Source of the DNA: Chromatocurvus sp964613795
Lineage (GTDB): Bacteria; Pseudomonadota; Gammaproteobacteria; Pseudomonadales; Halieaceae
Reading direction: 5' to 3'
DNA length: 16,739 nucleotides
Assembly (NCBI GenBank): GCA_964613795.1
Contig: CAZTJR010000051.1
Coordinates: 1-16,739 of the forward strand
The position numbers and the translations under genes were made by a program. How positions within the stretch are numbered: position 1 is the first letter of the stretch; the number at the start of each line of letters is the position of its first letter. Below the pieces are notes generated by a model that searched no databases, was not told where the DNA came from, and worked only from the letters and a program-made list of their open reading frames with translations. Shown here piece after piece: positions 6,643 to 14,131 of this stretch.

Positions 6643-8210
6643 GCAGAACATTGGCAGACAGTGCTCCGATCACGGGCAGTCCAACAGTGCTCTGGTTCGC
6701 GCCGCTACTGGATGCAGGGACGCTGTTTGTGGCCGCTTACGCTGCCTGGTTCTGGCGCTTCGCCAGAGTGGATGTTGCGCCAAGCTACCTTGTGGCCATG
6801 GTTCTGGGCCTGCTGTTGGCGCTCGTGCTTCTGCCCGGCTGCAGAGCCTACCGCACGGCGCGCTGGTGGCATCCGCTGCACGGTATAGCCGCTACCATGC
6901 CGGGTCTTGCCGCCGTGTTCAGCTTATTGATGCTGCTCGCTGCACTGACCAAAACGACCGCTGACTTCTCCCGGGGGTGGATGGCCGCGTGGCTGCTGCT
7001 GACTCCGCTACTGATGGTGTTATGGCGCACTGCCTGCCTGCCTCTTCTCCACGGACACCCGGCCCGGCATGTGCTGTTGTTGGGCAGTGGGATACTCTCA
7101 GAGGAGGTGACAGCGCGCCTTGAGAGTACGCGCCTTGAGAGTACGNNNNNNNNNNNNNNNNNNNNNNNNNNNNNNNNNNNNNNNNNNNNNNNNNNNNNNN
7201 NNNNNNNNNNNNNNNNNNNNNNNNNNNNNNNNNNNNNNNNNNNNNCGCGCCTTGAGAGTACGCGCCTTGAGAGTACGACCCATGGGATAAGCATCGCGGG
7301 CTGCATTGCGCTCCCGGGCGAGCTGGCGGCATCCAGTGAATCTCGCCCACGGGCAGCGCAGCCGTCCCCTGCCCTGCTGGGATCACTTGACGACCTCGAC
7401 AGGCTACTTGCCAACGGGTCGCCGCCCATTGATGAGCTATGGCTAGTGCCTGACCGGGCTCCTGGTCCGGAAGACGAATACTTACTCACGCAGCTGCGCC
7501 TGACCAGCCTGCCGGTGCACTACGTGCCCAACCTGAGCGTCCTGCGCCTCCTGGGACAACGCGCCAGCGAGATCGCTGGCATCAACACAGTCGAACTGAA
7601 CGCCACCCCACTGGATGGGCCTGACGCCCTGCTGAAAAGGGTCATGGATCGTGTTGTGTCTGCCGTCCTGATCGTTGCCCTCTCACCAGTAATGCTGCTC
7701 ATCGCGCTGCTGATACGCCTGGACTCCCCCGGGCCACTGCTGTTTCGCCAACGGCGCCACGGCAGCGGCGGGCGAATTTTCAACGTGCTCAAATTCCGCA
7801 GCATGATCCATCACAATCAACCGGATGATCATCGCCAGGCGAGACCGGATGATCCGCGCACTACCCGTGTGGGCGCACTTCTAAGACGCACTAGCCTTGA
7901 CGAACTCCCGCAGCTGATCAACGTCCTCCGCGGCGACATGTCACTCGTTGGCCCAAGGCCTCATCCCATAGCCTTGAACGAGCAGTATGCAGACAGGCTG
8001 CAGGACTACATGCAGCGTCACAGAGTTTTGCCCGGCATCACCGGCTGGGCGCAGGTTAACGGCTATCGCGGTCAAACCGATACGCTTGAGAAAATGGCCG
8101 GGCGGCTGGAGCATGACCTCTATTACATCGAGCACTGGTCCCTTGGGCTGGACCTGCGCATTCTCGCGCGCACTGTGTTGCTTGTCTGGGGCGACCGCAA
8201 TGCCTATTGA
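6639..8210 (+). CDS. Polyprenyl-phosphate sugar-1-phosphate transferase (initiating, WcaJ/WbaP-like)
   Basis: This enzyme transfers a sugar-1-phosphate from a UDP-sugar to undecaprenyl phosphate, starting repeat-unit synthesis at the inner membrane. The N-terminal half has four to five membrane helices (about 15-135) and a Rossmann-like segment (HVLLLGSG, 144-151). The C-terminal catalytic domain shows KRVMDR, the membrane re-entrant SPVMLLIALLIRLDSPGP, LKFRSM, the catalytic pair in SLDELPQ (Asp421-Glu422 in gapped numbering), DMSLVGPRP and PGITGWAQVNGYRG. The start ATG at 6639 overlaps the previous stop (ATGA). An RLEST pentapeptide is tandemly repeated from residue 160 and interrupted by 100 Ns (7146-7245), so the true length is unknown. 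The frame is kept across the gap as written. The sugar specificity cannot be read from sequence. Confidence 0.93.
   Translation: MSRTLADSAPITGSPTVLWFAPLLDAGTLFVAAYAAWFWRFARVDVAPSYLVAMVLGLLLALVLLPGCRAYRTARWWHPLHGIAATMPGLAAVFSLLMLLAALTKTTADFSRGWMAAWLLLTPLLMVLWRTACLPLLHGHPARHVLLLGSGILSEEVTARLESTRLESTXXXXXXXXXXXXXXXXXXXXXXXXXXXXXXXXXXRLESTRLESTTHGISIAGCIALPGELAASSESRPRAAQPSPALLGSLDDLDRLLANGSPPIDELWLVPDRAPGPEDEYLLTQLRLTSLPVHYVPNLSVLRLLGQRASEIAGINTVELNATPLDGPDALLKRVMDRVVSAVLIVALSPVMLLIALLIRLDSPGPLLFRQRRHGSGGRIFNVLKFRSMIHHNQPDDHRQARPDDPRTTRVGALLRRTSLDELPQLINVLRGDMSLVGPRPHPIALNEQYADRLQDYMQRHRVLPGITGWAQVNGYRGQTDTLEKMAGRLEHDLYYIEHWSLGLDLRILARTVLLVWGDRNAY
7114..7275 (+). repeat. In-frame 15-bp tandem repeat (RLEST) interrupted by assembly gap
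   Basis: The unit CGCGCCTTGAGAGTA occurs twice, perfectly, at 7114-7143 and twice at 7246-7275, with Ns between. The left side ends two bases into a third unit. Each unit encodes five residues (R-L-E-S-T), so copy-number change would lengthen or shorten the protein without a frameshift. A continuous array needs a missing length of 13 + 15n bases. The 100 Ns do not fit this series, so the number is a scaffold placeholder. Confidence 0.93.
7146..7245. other. Assembly gap of 100 Ns
   Basis: Exactly 100 undetermined bases lie inside the 15-bp tandem repeat array of the initiating transferase gene. A round number flanked on both sides by the same repeat indicates a scaffolding gap where short reads could not resolve the copy number. 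The real sequence may be longer, shorter or absent. Confidence 0.98.
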
Positions 8211-9132
8211 ACGCCGACGCCCGAACCTATTCCTTGTTGGCGCCCAGAAAAGTGGCACCACCACACTGGCAACGATGCTCGCCTCGCACCCCGATATATT
8301 CATGTGCAGCCCCAAGGAACCGGGCTTCCTGGCTTTTGGCGAATCCGGTTACACCGCACTTGATGGCTATGGCCGTCAAGCGCGCGCAAAACGCTGGGTT
8401 GTGCGCTCGGAACAGACCTATCTGAAGCTGTTCCGCCGGGCATCACCCGCCACCCGTTTTCTGGGCGACGCCAGCACCTGGTACCTGTCCGAGCCTGGGT
8501 GCGCCGAGCGACTACGGGCATTCAACCCCGAGGCACGCATCATAGTGATTCTGCGACAGCCGGCTGACCGAGCCTACTCAGCGTGGTGCGACGCACGCCG
8601 CAACGATGAAGAGCCCAGCGAGACATTTGCTGAAGCCCTCGCCCAGGAGAAATATCGGGACACTCCATCACACTTACTGCGCTACCGCGAGATGGGCTGC
8701 TATGCGCGATACCTTCGTCGCTACATTGAAGTCTTTGGCAGACAGCGGCTTCTGCTGCTGTTCTATGAGGATCTCCGCGATCACCCCGAGGCCCTGTGGC
8801 GCCGATGCTGCAATTTTCTTGGTTTGCCCATCGACGCTGCACCGACAGCGCATCAACAGAACCGCGCGGGCATGCCCCGCAGCAGGCTGCTGCACAAGCT
8901 CATGCGCTCGGAATCGTTGAAGAGCAGCCTGAGAGCAGTTCTGCCAATGCCGCTGCTCGCGGGCATCAAAAGCCGACTTGAGGGCATCAACATGCAGCGT
9001 TTCCCGCCTTTGCCGCCTGCACTGCGCGAACAGCTCACTATTGAAAAAATTGACGAGATTCGAGAGCTGGAGGTGATCACGGGCCGCAATCTCCAGCACT
9101 GGCTTACGGACGCAGAGCGCTCACGTGACTGA
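8200..9132 (+). CDS. PAPS-dependent sulfotransferase (first copy)
   Basis: This 310-residue cytosolic-type sulfotransferase would transfer sulfate from PAPS to a sugar hydroxyl of the glycan or its lipid-linked precursor. The 5'-phosphosulfate-binding loop is GAQKSGTTTL at 14-23, and the 3'-phosphate-binding motif is ILRQPADRAYSAW at 117-129. A KEPGFL segment (39-44) sits where heparan-type sulfotransferases have their conserved KE. The ATG at 8200 overlaps the end of the initiating transferase gene by 11 bases, and the reading frame runs directly into the phosphosulfate loop, which supports this start. Its stop overlaps the GTG of the WecG/TagA-type gene by eight bases. It is only distantly similar to the second sulfotransferase in the window, so the two probably act on different positions. 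Confidence 0.92.
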   Translation: MPIERRRPNLFLVGAQKSGTTTLATMLASHPDIFMCSPKEPGFLAFGESGYTALDGYGRQARAKRWVVRSEQTYLKLFRRASPATRFLGDASTWYLSEPGCAERLRAFNPEARIIVILRQPADRAYSAWCDARRNDEEPSETFAEALAQEKYRDTPSHLLRYREMGCYARYLRRYIEVFGRQRLLLLFYEDLRDHPEALWRRCCNFLGLPIDAAPTAHQQNRAGMPRSRLLHKLMRSESLKSSLRAVLPMPLLAGIKSRLEGINMQRFPPLPPALREQLTIEKIDEIRELEVITGRNLQHWLTDAERSRD

Positions 9133-9913
9133 CCCACGGCTGCATGGCTCAGCAATACAGGCCTTTGCGGGAAGCAAACTAACGCCCGTCAGTCTTACCA
9201 GCCTGCTGGATTATATTAGCGACCGTCTGGCGCGAGGCGAGCGACGGCTGCTGGTGGGCCACCACAATCTTCATAGTCTGCATCTTCGTCAGCGTGACGA
9301 GGAAGTCCAGCACTTCTACCGACAGTGCCAGACCTGTTATATCGATGGCATGGGCGCGCTGTGGCTACTGCGGGCCGCTGGCTTTGATATTGGAGAAGCC
9401 AGTCGCTTCAGCCTGATGGATTGCCTGCCAGCTCTTTTTGACTGGGCCGAGGACCAGGAGGTGTCGCTGTTCTATCTCGGCGCCTCTCCTGCGGCGATAG
9501 AAGTAGCCAGGGAGTGGGTGGCCGCACGCTGGCCCCGGCTCACGCTGTCACTGCAGCATGGCTATCTGACCACGCGTGAACTGCAGCGAGAGGTGGTGGA
9601 CACTATCAACTTGCGTAGGCCGGACATATTGTTGGTCGGCATGGGCATGCCAAAGCAGGAAACCTGGATCAACGCTCACATCGCCTCACTCGACGTCGGC
9701 GCAGTACTCCAAGCAGGTGGCACGCTGGATTATTACACCGGAATACAGAACCGCCCACCGCGGAGAATCAGTCAGCTTGGCCTCGCCTGGCTTTATAGAC
9801 TACTGCATGACCCCCGCAGACTCTGGCGCCGCTATCTTGTGACACCCTGGTTACTGCTGCGTCCCACCTGTCGCCTGCGCCGAGCTATTGCTCGGCAGCA
9901 GGAAGTGCCGTAA
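9125..9913 (+). CDS. WecG/TagA/CpsF family glycosyltransferase
   Basis: This 262-residue protein belongs to the family that adds a sugar such as N-acetylmannosaminuronic acid, N-acetylmannosamine or glucose to a lipid-linked first sugar. The family's central motif appears as YIDGMG with Asp74, and the nucleotide-sugar region as RRPDILLVGMGMPKQETWI near 164-182, followed by QAGGTLDYYTG and a typical WLYRLLHDPRR end. The usual N-terminal TxN motif reads HHN here (46-48). The GTG at 9125 is the only suitable start: it overlaps the sulfotransferase stop by eight bases and no in-frame ATG precedes the conserved region. The last 63 bases overlap, tail to tail, the end of the glycosyltransferase gene on the other strand. 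It would catalyse the second sugar addition after the initiating transferase. Confidence 0.93.
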   Translation: MTDPRLHGSAIQAFAGSKLTPVSLTSLLDYISDRLARGERRLLVGHHNLHSLHLRQRDEEVQHFYRQCQTCYIDGMGALWLLRAAGFDIGEASRFSLMDCLPALFDWAEDQEVSLFYLGASPAAIEVAREWVAARWPRLTLSLQHGYLTTRELQREVVDTINLRRPDILLVGMGMPKQETWINAHIASLDVGAVLQAGGTLDYYTGIQNRPPRRISQLGLAWLYRLLHDPRRLWRRYLVTPWLLLRPTCRLRRAIARQQEVP

Positions 9914-10927
9914 CACGGTGCCCTGCGCTAGCGCACGATCGAACTTGCCACCCTCGGAAAGCAGGACGGCCACCTGATAGTTGAGCGCGAGGCGCAGGCG
10001 CCGGCGCCAGCGCAGCGGCCGACTGCGCTGGCGGACCTCCGCAAGCACCTCCGCAAGACACGGGGGCGCTCGCAGATCGAAAGCGGCAGACACAATGTGC
10101 GCGACCTGCCGCGCACGATGCAGGCGGAGATACAGCCTGGCGATCCTGCCAAGTCGTGCATAGGCGTTGCTGTCGTGGACGCGGTAAAAGAAGGCCGGAT
10201 CAGGGCAATAGTATTTGCGCACGCCGGCTACGGAGCTACCACAAACGATAATGCCGTCCGCCGACAGCCGGGAAGCTGTATGGGAATCTACAGGGATGAG
10301 CCATGTTGATAGACGCTGCTCCTCCGGCACCCAATCGGGCAGGCGATCACGCACTTTCAAAAACCGCTCAACCAGCGAGCGCCGCAGTGCAAGCCCGGAA
10401 GTCGGCGTGCCAACAAACTCACCACTGGCCCAGGTGCCCCAGCACGAGAGGCCAGTCTCTCCCTCGGGGAGGGCCATAGCAGACATCAGTGACTGTATTT
10501 TTGCGGCTGGCTTTATCGAGCCCCCCGCCTTGGGCGCAGAGAAAAACAGTTCGACCCCTGGGTTGACCTCACCAAGGCATCGCAGTCGTGCAAGATAGCC
10601 CGGTAAAAACCAGTCGTCACTATCCAGCAGCAGGCACAGATCCCCGCGTGCCGCCTCCAGTCCATTCAGAACCGCGGAGAGCTGGCCCTGGTTGGCCTGT
10701 TCGATAATGCGCAAGCCTGCGCGTCCACGGTAACGGGTCAGAACCGAAGCTGATTCATCCGTTGAGCCATCATCGACAAGCACCACCTCATCGTCCGGGC
10801 CCAACTGCGAGAGCGCAGAGTCCAGAGCCTCGGGAAGATAAGCGGCGTAGTTGTAGTTATTCACCACCACTGAAAGGCGCGGCGTCTTCCCGCATAGCCG
10901 TGCTCTGTCGGAGCATGAAGACCCCAC
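9851..10927 (-). CDS. Family 2 glycosyltransferase (GT-A)
   Basis: This 358-residue inverting glycosyltransferase has the GT2 N-terminal pattern VVNNYNYAAYL (21-31), VDDGSTDES (51-59), NQGQLSAVLNGL (79-90) and the metal-binding DSDD (102-105). It should add one sugar to the lipid-linked intermediate on the cytoplasmic face. The start is a GTG at 10927-10925 immediately after the TGA of the flippase gene. GGGAGGG lies six bases upstream, inside the flippase coding end, so translation is probably coupled. It is the last gene of the - strand array and overlaps the WecG/TagA-type gene by 63 bases in convergent orientation. Donor and acceptor sugars cannot be predicted. Confidence 0.92.
   Translation of the reverse strand: MGSSCSDRARLCGKTPRLSVVVNNYNYAAYLPEALDSALSQLGPDDEVVLVDDGSTDESASVLTRYRGRAGLRIIEQANQGQLSAVLNGLEAARGDLCLLLDSDDWFLPGYLARLRCLGEVNPGVELFFSAPKAGGSIKPAAKIQSLMSAMALPEGETGLSCWGTWASGEFVGTPTSGLALRRSLVERFLKVRDRLPDWVPEEQRLSTWLIPVDSHTASRLSADGIIVCGSSVAGVRKYYCPDPAFFYRVHDSNAYARLGRIARLYLRLHRARQVAHIVSAAFDLRAPPCLAEVLAEVRQRSRPLRWRRRLRLALNYQVAVLLSEGGKFDRALAQGTVLRHFLLPSNSSAQATGGTQQ
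9876..9900. promoter_or_regulatory. Stem-loop in convergent overlap (possible transcript end structure)
   Basis: GCCGAG at 9879-9884 pairs with CTCGGC at 9891-9896 around a six-base loop. TGC at 9876-9878 can extend the stem to GCA at 9898-9900 with one bulged base. It sits where the two opposing operons overlap. Neither strand shows a T-run after the stem, so it is not a standard intrinsic terminator. A role in ending or protecting both transcripts is a guess. Confidence 0.3.
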
Positions 10928-12283
10928 TCAGTGCCCTCCCTTGTGGATAAAAGCCAATATGATCGAGGGCTGCAGTTTTAGTTGCCGACGCACCAGACGC
11001 AGAAGCCCTGCGTGCACCACGAGACTGCTCACCAGCATAGCACCCGCCGCACCCAGGGCACCAAACGGCGGCAGCAGCATTACCAGAGCCAACAGATGGA
11101 CAATGGCGGCCACTGCCATCAGCCACATCACGGATTTCTGTCTGCCGGCCATTACCAGCACCTGCTGACAGGGCCCGATGGCAACACCGGCCACATACGC
11201 CAACAAAAGGACGGCGAGTACATAGCCGGCATCGCGGTACTCCGCGCCAAACAGCGCCAGCAAATCGGGACCAAACAGCCACAGCGCGCCCACAATTGCC
11301 AGGGTCGGCCAGAGTGCCAGATGACTGGCCTGGGTCAGGACGCGCTGCAGGGCAGCGCGATCACCCTCGGCATGGGCGCTGGCGAAGCGCGGCTGCACCA
11401 CCGCTGATACCACCGATCGCGGCATGATTGCGAGTTGGGCCAAACGGTCGGCCACGAAAAAGCTGGCTGCCATTTCCGCGCCCGCCAGCACACCCAGAAG
11501 CAGTACACTGCCGTACTCCATCATCAGGTCCGCCAGGCGAGCGATGTAGACAGGCAGCGCGGTGCGCAGAATCTGAGGGGCATCGTAGCCCTTAAGTTTT
11601 GTCGCATTTGCGCGCGAAAAAACCGGCCAGCCCCGCCTGTAATGCCGCCAGAGACTCACGCGTTGCACGCCCAGCACCACCAGAATACTCGCAAACAGCA
11701 TGTACATGAGTGCCAGCGGCGTGAGGTGGCGCCCCACTCCAAACACCCATGTCACCGCCAGAAGCCCGAGGATAAGGGGCCTGACGACCTGCGTCGGCAA
11801 AAAAGCAGCGGCCAGGCGGGAACAGGCCTGGGACTGCAACTGCTGCATGATCATGAAGGCGACCAATGGCGCACCGAGAACCGCAAGAATTGCAACATGG
11901 CTGGGCAGTTGATTGAAAACGGTAGCCGGAAGCTGATTGACGATGAGCATGCCCAGACCGGCACCAAGGGCGGAGCTCAGGAGCAGATAAGCTTCTGCCG
12001 CACGCCGAACAGCAAGGGCAGCGGCCTTGTCGCCCCGGTGAACGTGCACAGCCACAAGCCGGCCACTGGCTACAGGAATGCCCAGTGCGAACAGGCTACC
12101 GAGCAGAAAAAGCAGGTTTTGCCCCCAGACATAGACGCCATACTGAGTCTGATCTGCCACAAGGCGGGCCAGCAGAATCTGCAGCAGAAATACCACCAAC
12201 AAACCCGCCACACGAATGGTTGCCGCGAGGCCGCTGGCACGCAACAGACGATTTCCCAGTATCTGGCGAAGAACGTCTTTCAC
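10928..12283 (-). CDS. Wzx-like polysaccharide flippase (MOP superfamily)
   Basis: This 451-residue protein is hydrophobic throughout, with about 12-14 membrane segments, and fits the oligosaccharide/polysaccharide flippases that move undecaprenyl-linked repeat units to the periplasmic side. Supporting patterns are the N-terminal GLAATIRVAGLLVVFLLQ helix, the ARLVADQTQYGVYVWGQ loop resembling the family's LG...YG element, and the mid-protein VLAGAEMAASFFVADRLAQL and FGAEYRDAGYVLAVLLL stretches. The start is GTG at 12283-12281 with GGGAT just upstream, 24 bases after the HD-like gene. Its TGA directly precedes the GTG of the next glycosyltransferase gene. Together with the initiating transferase it indicates a Wzx/Wzy-type pathway, although the polymerase is only tentatively identified. 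Confidence 0.9.
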   Translation of the reverse strand: MKDVLRQILGNRLLRASGLAATIRVAGLLVVFLLQILLARLVADQTQYGVYVWGQNLLFLLGSLFALGIPVASGRLVAVHVHRGDKAAALAVRRAAEAYLLLSSALGAGLGMLIVNQLPATVFNQLPSHVAILAVLGAPLVAFMIMQQLQSQACSRLAAAFLPTQVVRPLILGLLAVTWVFGVGRHLTPLALMYMLFASILVVLGVQRVSLWRHYRRGWPVFSRANATKLKGYDAPQILRTALPVYIARLADLMMEYGSVLLLGVLAGAEMAASFFVADRLAQLAIMPRSVVSAVVQPRFASAHAEGDRAALQRVLTQASHLALWPTLAIVGALWLFGPDLLALFGAEYRDAGYVLAVLLLAYVAGVAIGPCQQVLVMAGRQKSVMWLMAVAAIVHLLALVMLLPPFGALGAAGAMLVSSLVVHAGLLRLVRRQLKLQPSIILAFIHKGGH

Positions 12284-12307
12284 GCGTATCCCGTGCTATT
12301 TAGCAGC

Positions 12308-13075
12308 TTATCGGACGGCTCTGCGCTGCAGCCGTCTGTTGATCTTTCTGTGTAAAACCGCGATACGGTAAGTGATCCGCGCCCGGGCAGAGGGAGGAAG
12401 CACGGTATAGGAATAATTGCGGCCGACTGTTTCAGGCGCACCCGGTGGGACATCGGCTTGATCCGCAAATTCTGACAGGGCGGCCTTCAGCTGCGTTTCC
12501 AGCGCAGGCATTTCAGTCCTTGAGACCAGCACTGCGAGCAGCCTGCGGCTCTCGCGACTGTCTACCAGTGACCGCTTGGCCTTACCCGAATAATAGAGAC
12601 CACCGTCCAGCAGGTCGTCCAGCTCGTTTGCCAGGCGGATGTTGAGGACTTGTTGCTGGGCGCGCGGTGTGTGCTCAGCGAACTTTGCGAGCGCTGACTC
12701 GCTCCAGGGCAGCGCATCATAGGCAACAAGTATTTCCTCGACCTCGTCACCGACGGCCTTGCCTAGCATGGCGCGCTTGCGTGGGGAGACCCGGCAGTGC
12801 ATATCGAAAGAAAAGATGCCCGCACTGTAAGCGGCGTGAAGTAATCCCGCGATCACCAGTTGCACGGGCGCAACGTCACGCGCAAGAATACTCGCTGTAC
12901 CGACAAGGTGACACAGAAACGGCCGACCAGAGCCGCGGAACTGCGCTGAGAACAGCTCCTGCGCCAGTCCGTAGGCGCGCGCAACTTCACTGATCTCCTC
13001 ATTGCGATAACCTGCGCGCTGCAGCTGCCCGTAAAGCTGGATGTTGCTCTGGGCTATGTCCCACATAGCCGTCAC
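12308..13075 (-). CDS. HD-like domain protein lacking the HD pair (RelA/SpoT-HD or DUF6817-like)
   Basis: This 255-residue soluble protein has a layout like the hydrolase domain of RelA/SpoT proteins. A first histidine in FLCHLVGTASIL (His56) is followed by VIAGLLHAAYSAG (His80), where true HD hydrolases read LLHD..ED, and then by RLANELDDLLDGG (147-158), matching the K-L-A-D-R-L-H-N helix. Ala81 replaces the metal-binding aspartate and the ED pair is missing, so hydrolase activity is doubtful. The H-A-x-Y-S form is close to what I recall for DUF6817. The GTG at 13075 overlaps the TGA of the upstream glycosyltransferase gene (GTGA). An in-frame ATG three codons later is an alternative. It lies between a glycosyltransferase gene and the flippase gene, so it may regulate or assist assembly. 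No function is established by sequence. Confidence 0.75.
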   Translation of the reverse strand: MTAMWDIAQSNIQLYGQLQRAGYRNEEISEVARAYGLAQELFSAQFRGSGRPFLCHLVGTASILARDVAPVQLVIAGLLHAAYSAGIFSFDMHCRVSPRKRAMLGKAVGDEVEEILVAYDALPWSESALAKFAEHTPRAQQQVLNIRLANELDDLLDGGLYYSGKAKRSLVDSRESRRLLAVLVSRTEMPALETQLKAALSEFADQADVPPGAPETVGRNYSYTVLPPSARARITYRIAVLHRKINRRLQRRAVR

Positions 13076-14046
13076 GCCCTGCGCCCGGCCTGCAATGTCT
13101 GTAGCAGGTGCCTGACTTCCCGGCGAGCCATACGCGGCAGCGCCCGCCGCAGCCAGGGCTTCTGCGTCTGCCCGAAGAGCTCACGGTGCCTCGTCGCCCA
13201 GCGACGGGTCGACAGGAGATCTGCGTCATCATCGGCCATCCGCCACTTGTCCCGGAAATGCTCAAGCGAGCCGTTTATCCAGTCTTCGCTCCAGCGCCGC
13301 TCAAAGAAATCCCGGTCTGCGGCGGCAAATGGCGTGGCATTGTCGTAGCGGACGTACGCGTCGGGCTCAAAGTAGACCTCGCCACCGGCGCGATGAATCT
13401 GCATCGCGAGATCCAGATGCTCGTGCAGGGCTGTGAGTGCGGGATCCAGTGAACAGCCGCGATGAAAACAGTCTTTCCTCAGCAGTACGCAGTGAAATTC
13501 AAAAAAGCCGCAGGCCTGGCGCTGCAGCTGTGCCCGCACACGACGACGCAAACGAAGCATGAACCGATGTGACTGCTTGAGAGTAAGCACGCCATCCACA
13601 TCGTTCTCTTGCAGGTCACCACCGGCCATGTGAATAAGCGGCAGCATGGCACTTCCTTCCATGACCAGCGGCGATACGGCCCAGGCACCCGTCTCCTGCG
13701 CACACTTCACCAGCTGACTCGCCCAGCGGGTACCAGGAAAAACATCATTGTCCACAAAAATGACGTAGGGCGTTTCCACCTGCCGAAGCGCCAATGCACG
13801 CGCTTTGTTGGGTGGCAAATCCTCATCCGTCTGCAGATAGCGTGCACCACGGGCCCGGCAGCGTGCAGCGAGCCCCGCCGCAATAGCGGGGGGCGACTGG
13901 CCGTCCACATAAACGATGGGAAAGGCTTCCGGCGTTCTGGCCAGAACACTGTCGAAAGAGGCCAAAGCCAGGCTGTATCGCTCCCGAGGCACAATGCAAA
14001 TGGTGACTGGGGAGTCTTCCGTCGTCACTGATTTTCTCCTGGGCAT
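13072..14046 (-). CDS. GT-A type glycosyltransferase (family 2-like)
   Basis: This 324-residue protein shows a GT-A fold pattern: VTICIVPRERYSLALASFDSVL at the nucleotide-binding start, YVDGQSPP (46-53), PPNKARALAL (78-87), the metal-binding FVDNDVFPGTRW (97-108) and the HEHLDLAMQIHRAGGEV segment, equivalent to the catalytic ED region. It likely transfers a sugar to the growing repeat unit in the cytosol. Two starts are possible. ATG at 14046 has a poor ribosome-binding site, whereas GTG at 14028 follows AGGAGA at good spacing and would drop six residues before VTTEDSP. The gene begins 85 bases after the second sulfotransferase and its TGA overlaps the GTG of the HD-like gene. It is divergent from the other GT2 in sequence, so it is not a recent duplicate. 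Confidence 0.85.
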   Translation of the reverse strand: MPRRKSVTTEDSPVTICIVPRERYSLALASFDSVLARTPEAFPIVYVDGQSPPAIAAGLAARCRARGARYLQTDEDLPPNKARALALRQVETPYVIFVDNDVFPGTRWASQLVKCAQETGAWAVSPLVMEGSAMLPLIHMAGGDLQENDVDGVLTLKQSHRFMLRLRRRVRAQLQRQACGFFEFHCVLLRKDCFHRGCSLDPALTALHEHLDLAMQIHRAGGEVYFEPDAYVRYDNATPFAAADRDFFERRWSEDWINGSLEHFRDKWRMADDDADLLSTRRWATRHRELFGQTQKPWLRRALPRMARREVRHLLQTLQAGRRA

Positions 14047-14131
14047 GTATCCGGCCGTCTATGCTTAACCTGTCCCCACAGTAACCCAGGACCGCTCTAT
14101 AGGAAATGACTCGTCGTCGCGTGCACCATGC

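Noticed and set aside
7114..7275. CRISPR-like array
   Set aside because: The repeats are only 15 bp, directly adjacent without spacers, and encode an in-frame pentapeptide within a conserved enzyme.
11435..12355. Long + strand open frame of 306 codons opposite the flippase gene
   Set aside because: It is rich in Gln, His and Lys with no domain pattern, and it is the complement of a convincing polytopic membrane protein.
13574..13586. Further CTTGAGAGTA match to the 15-bp repeat unit in the second glycosyltransferase gene
   Set aside because: It is a single 10-base match without tandem context, so it is probably chance.
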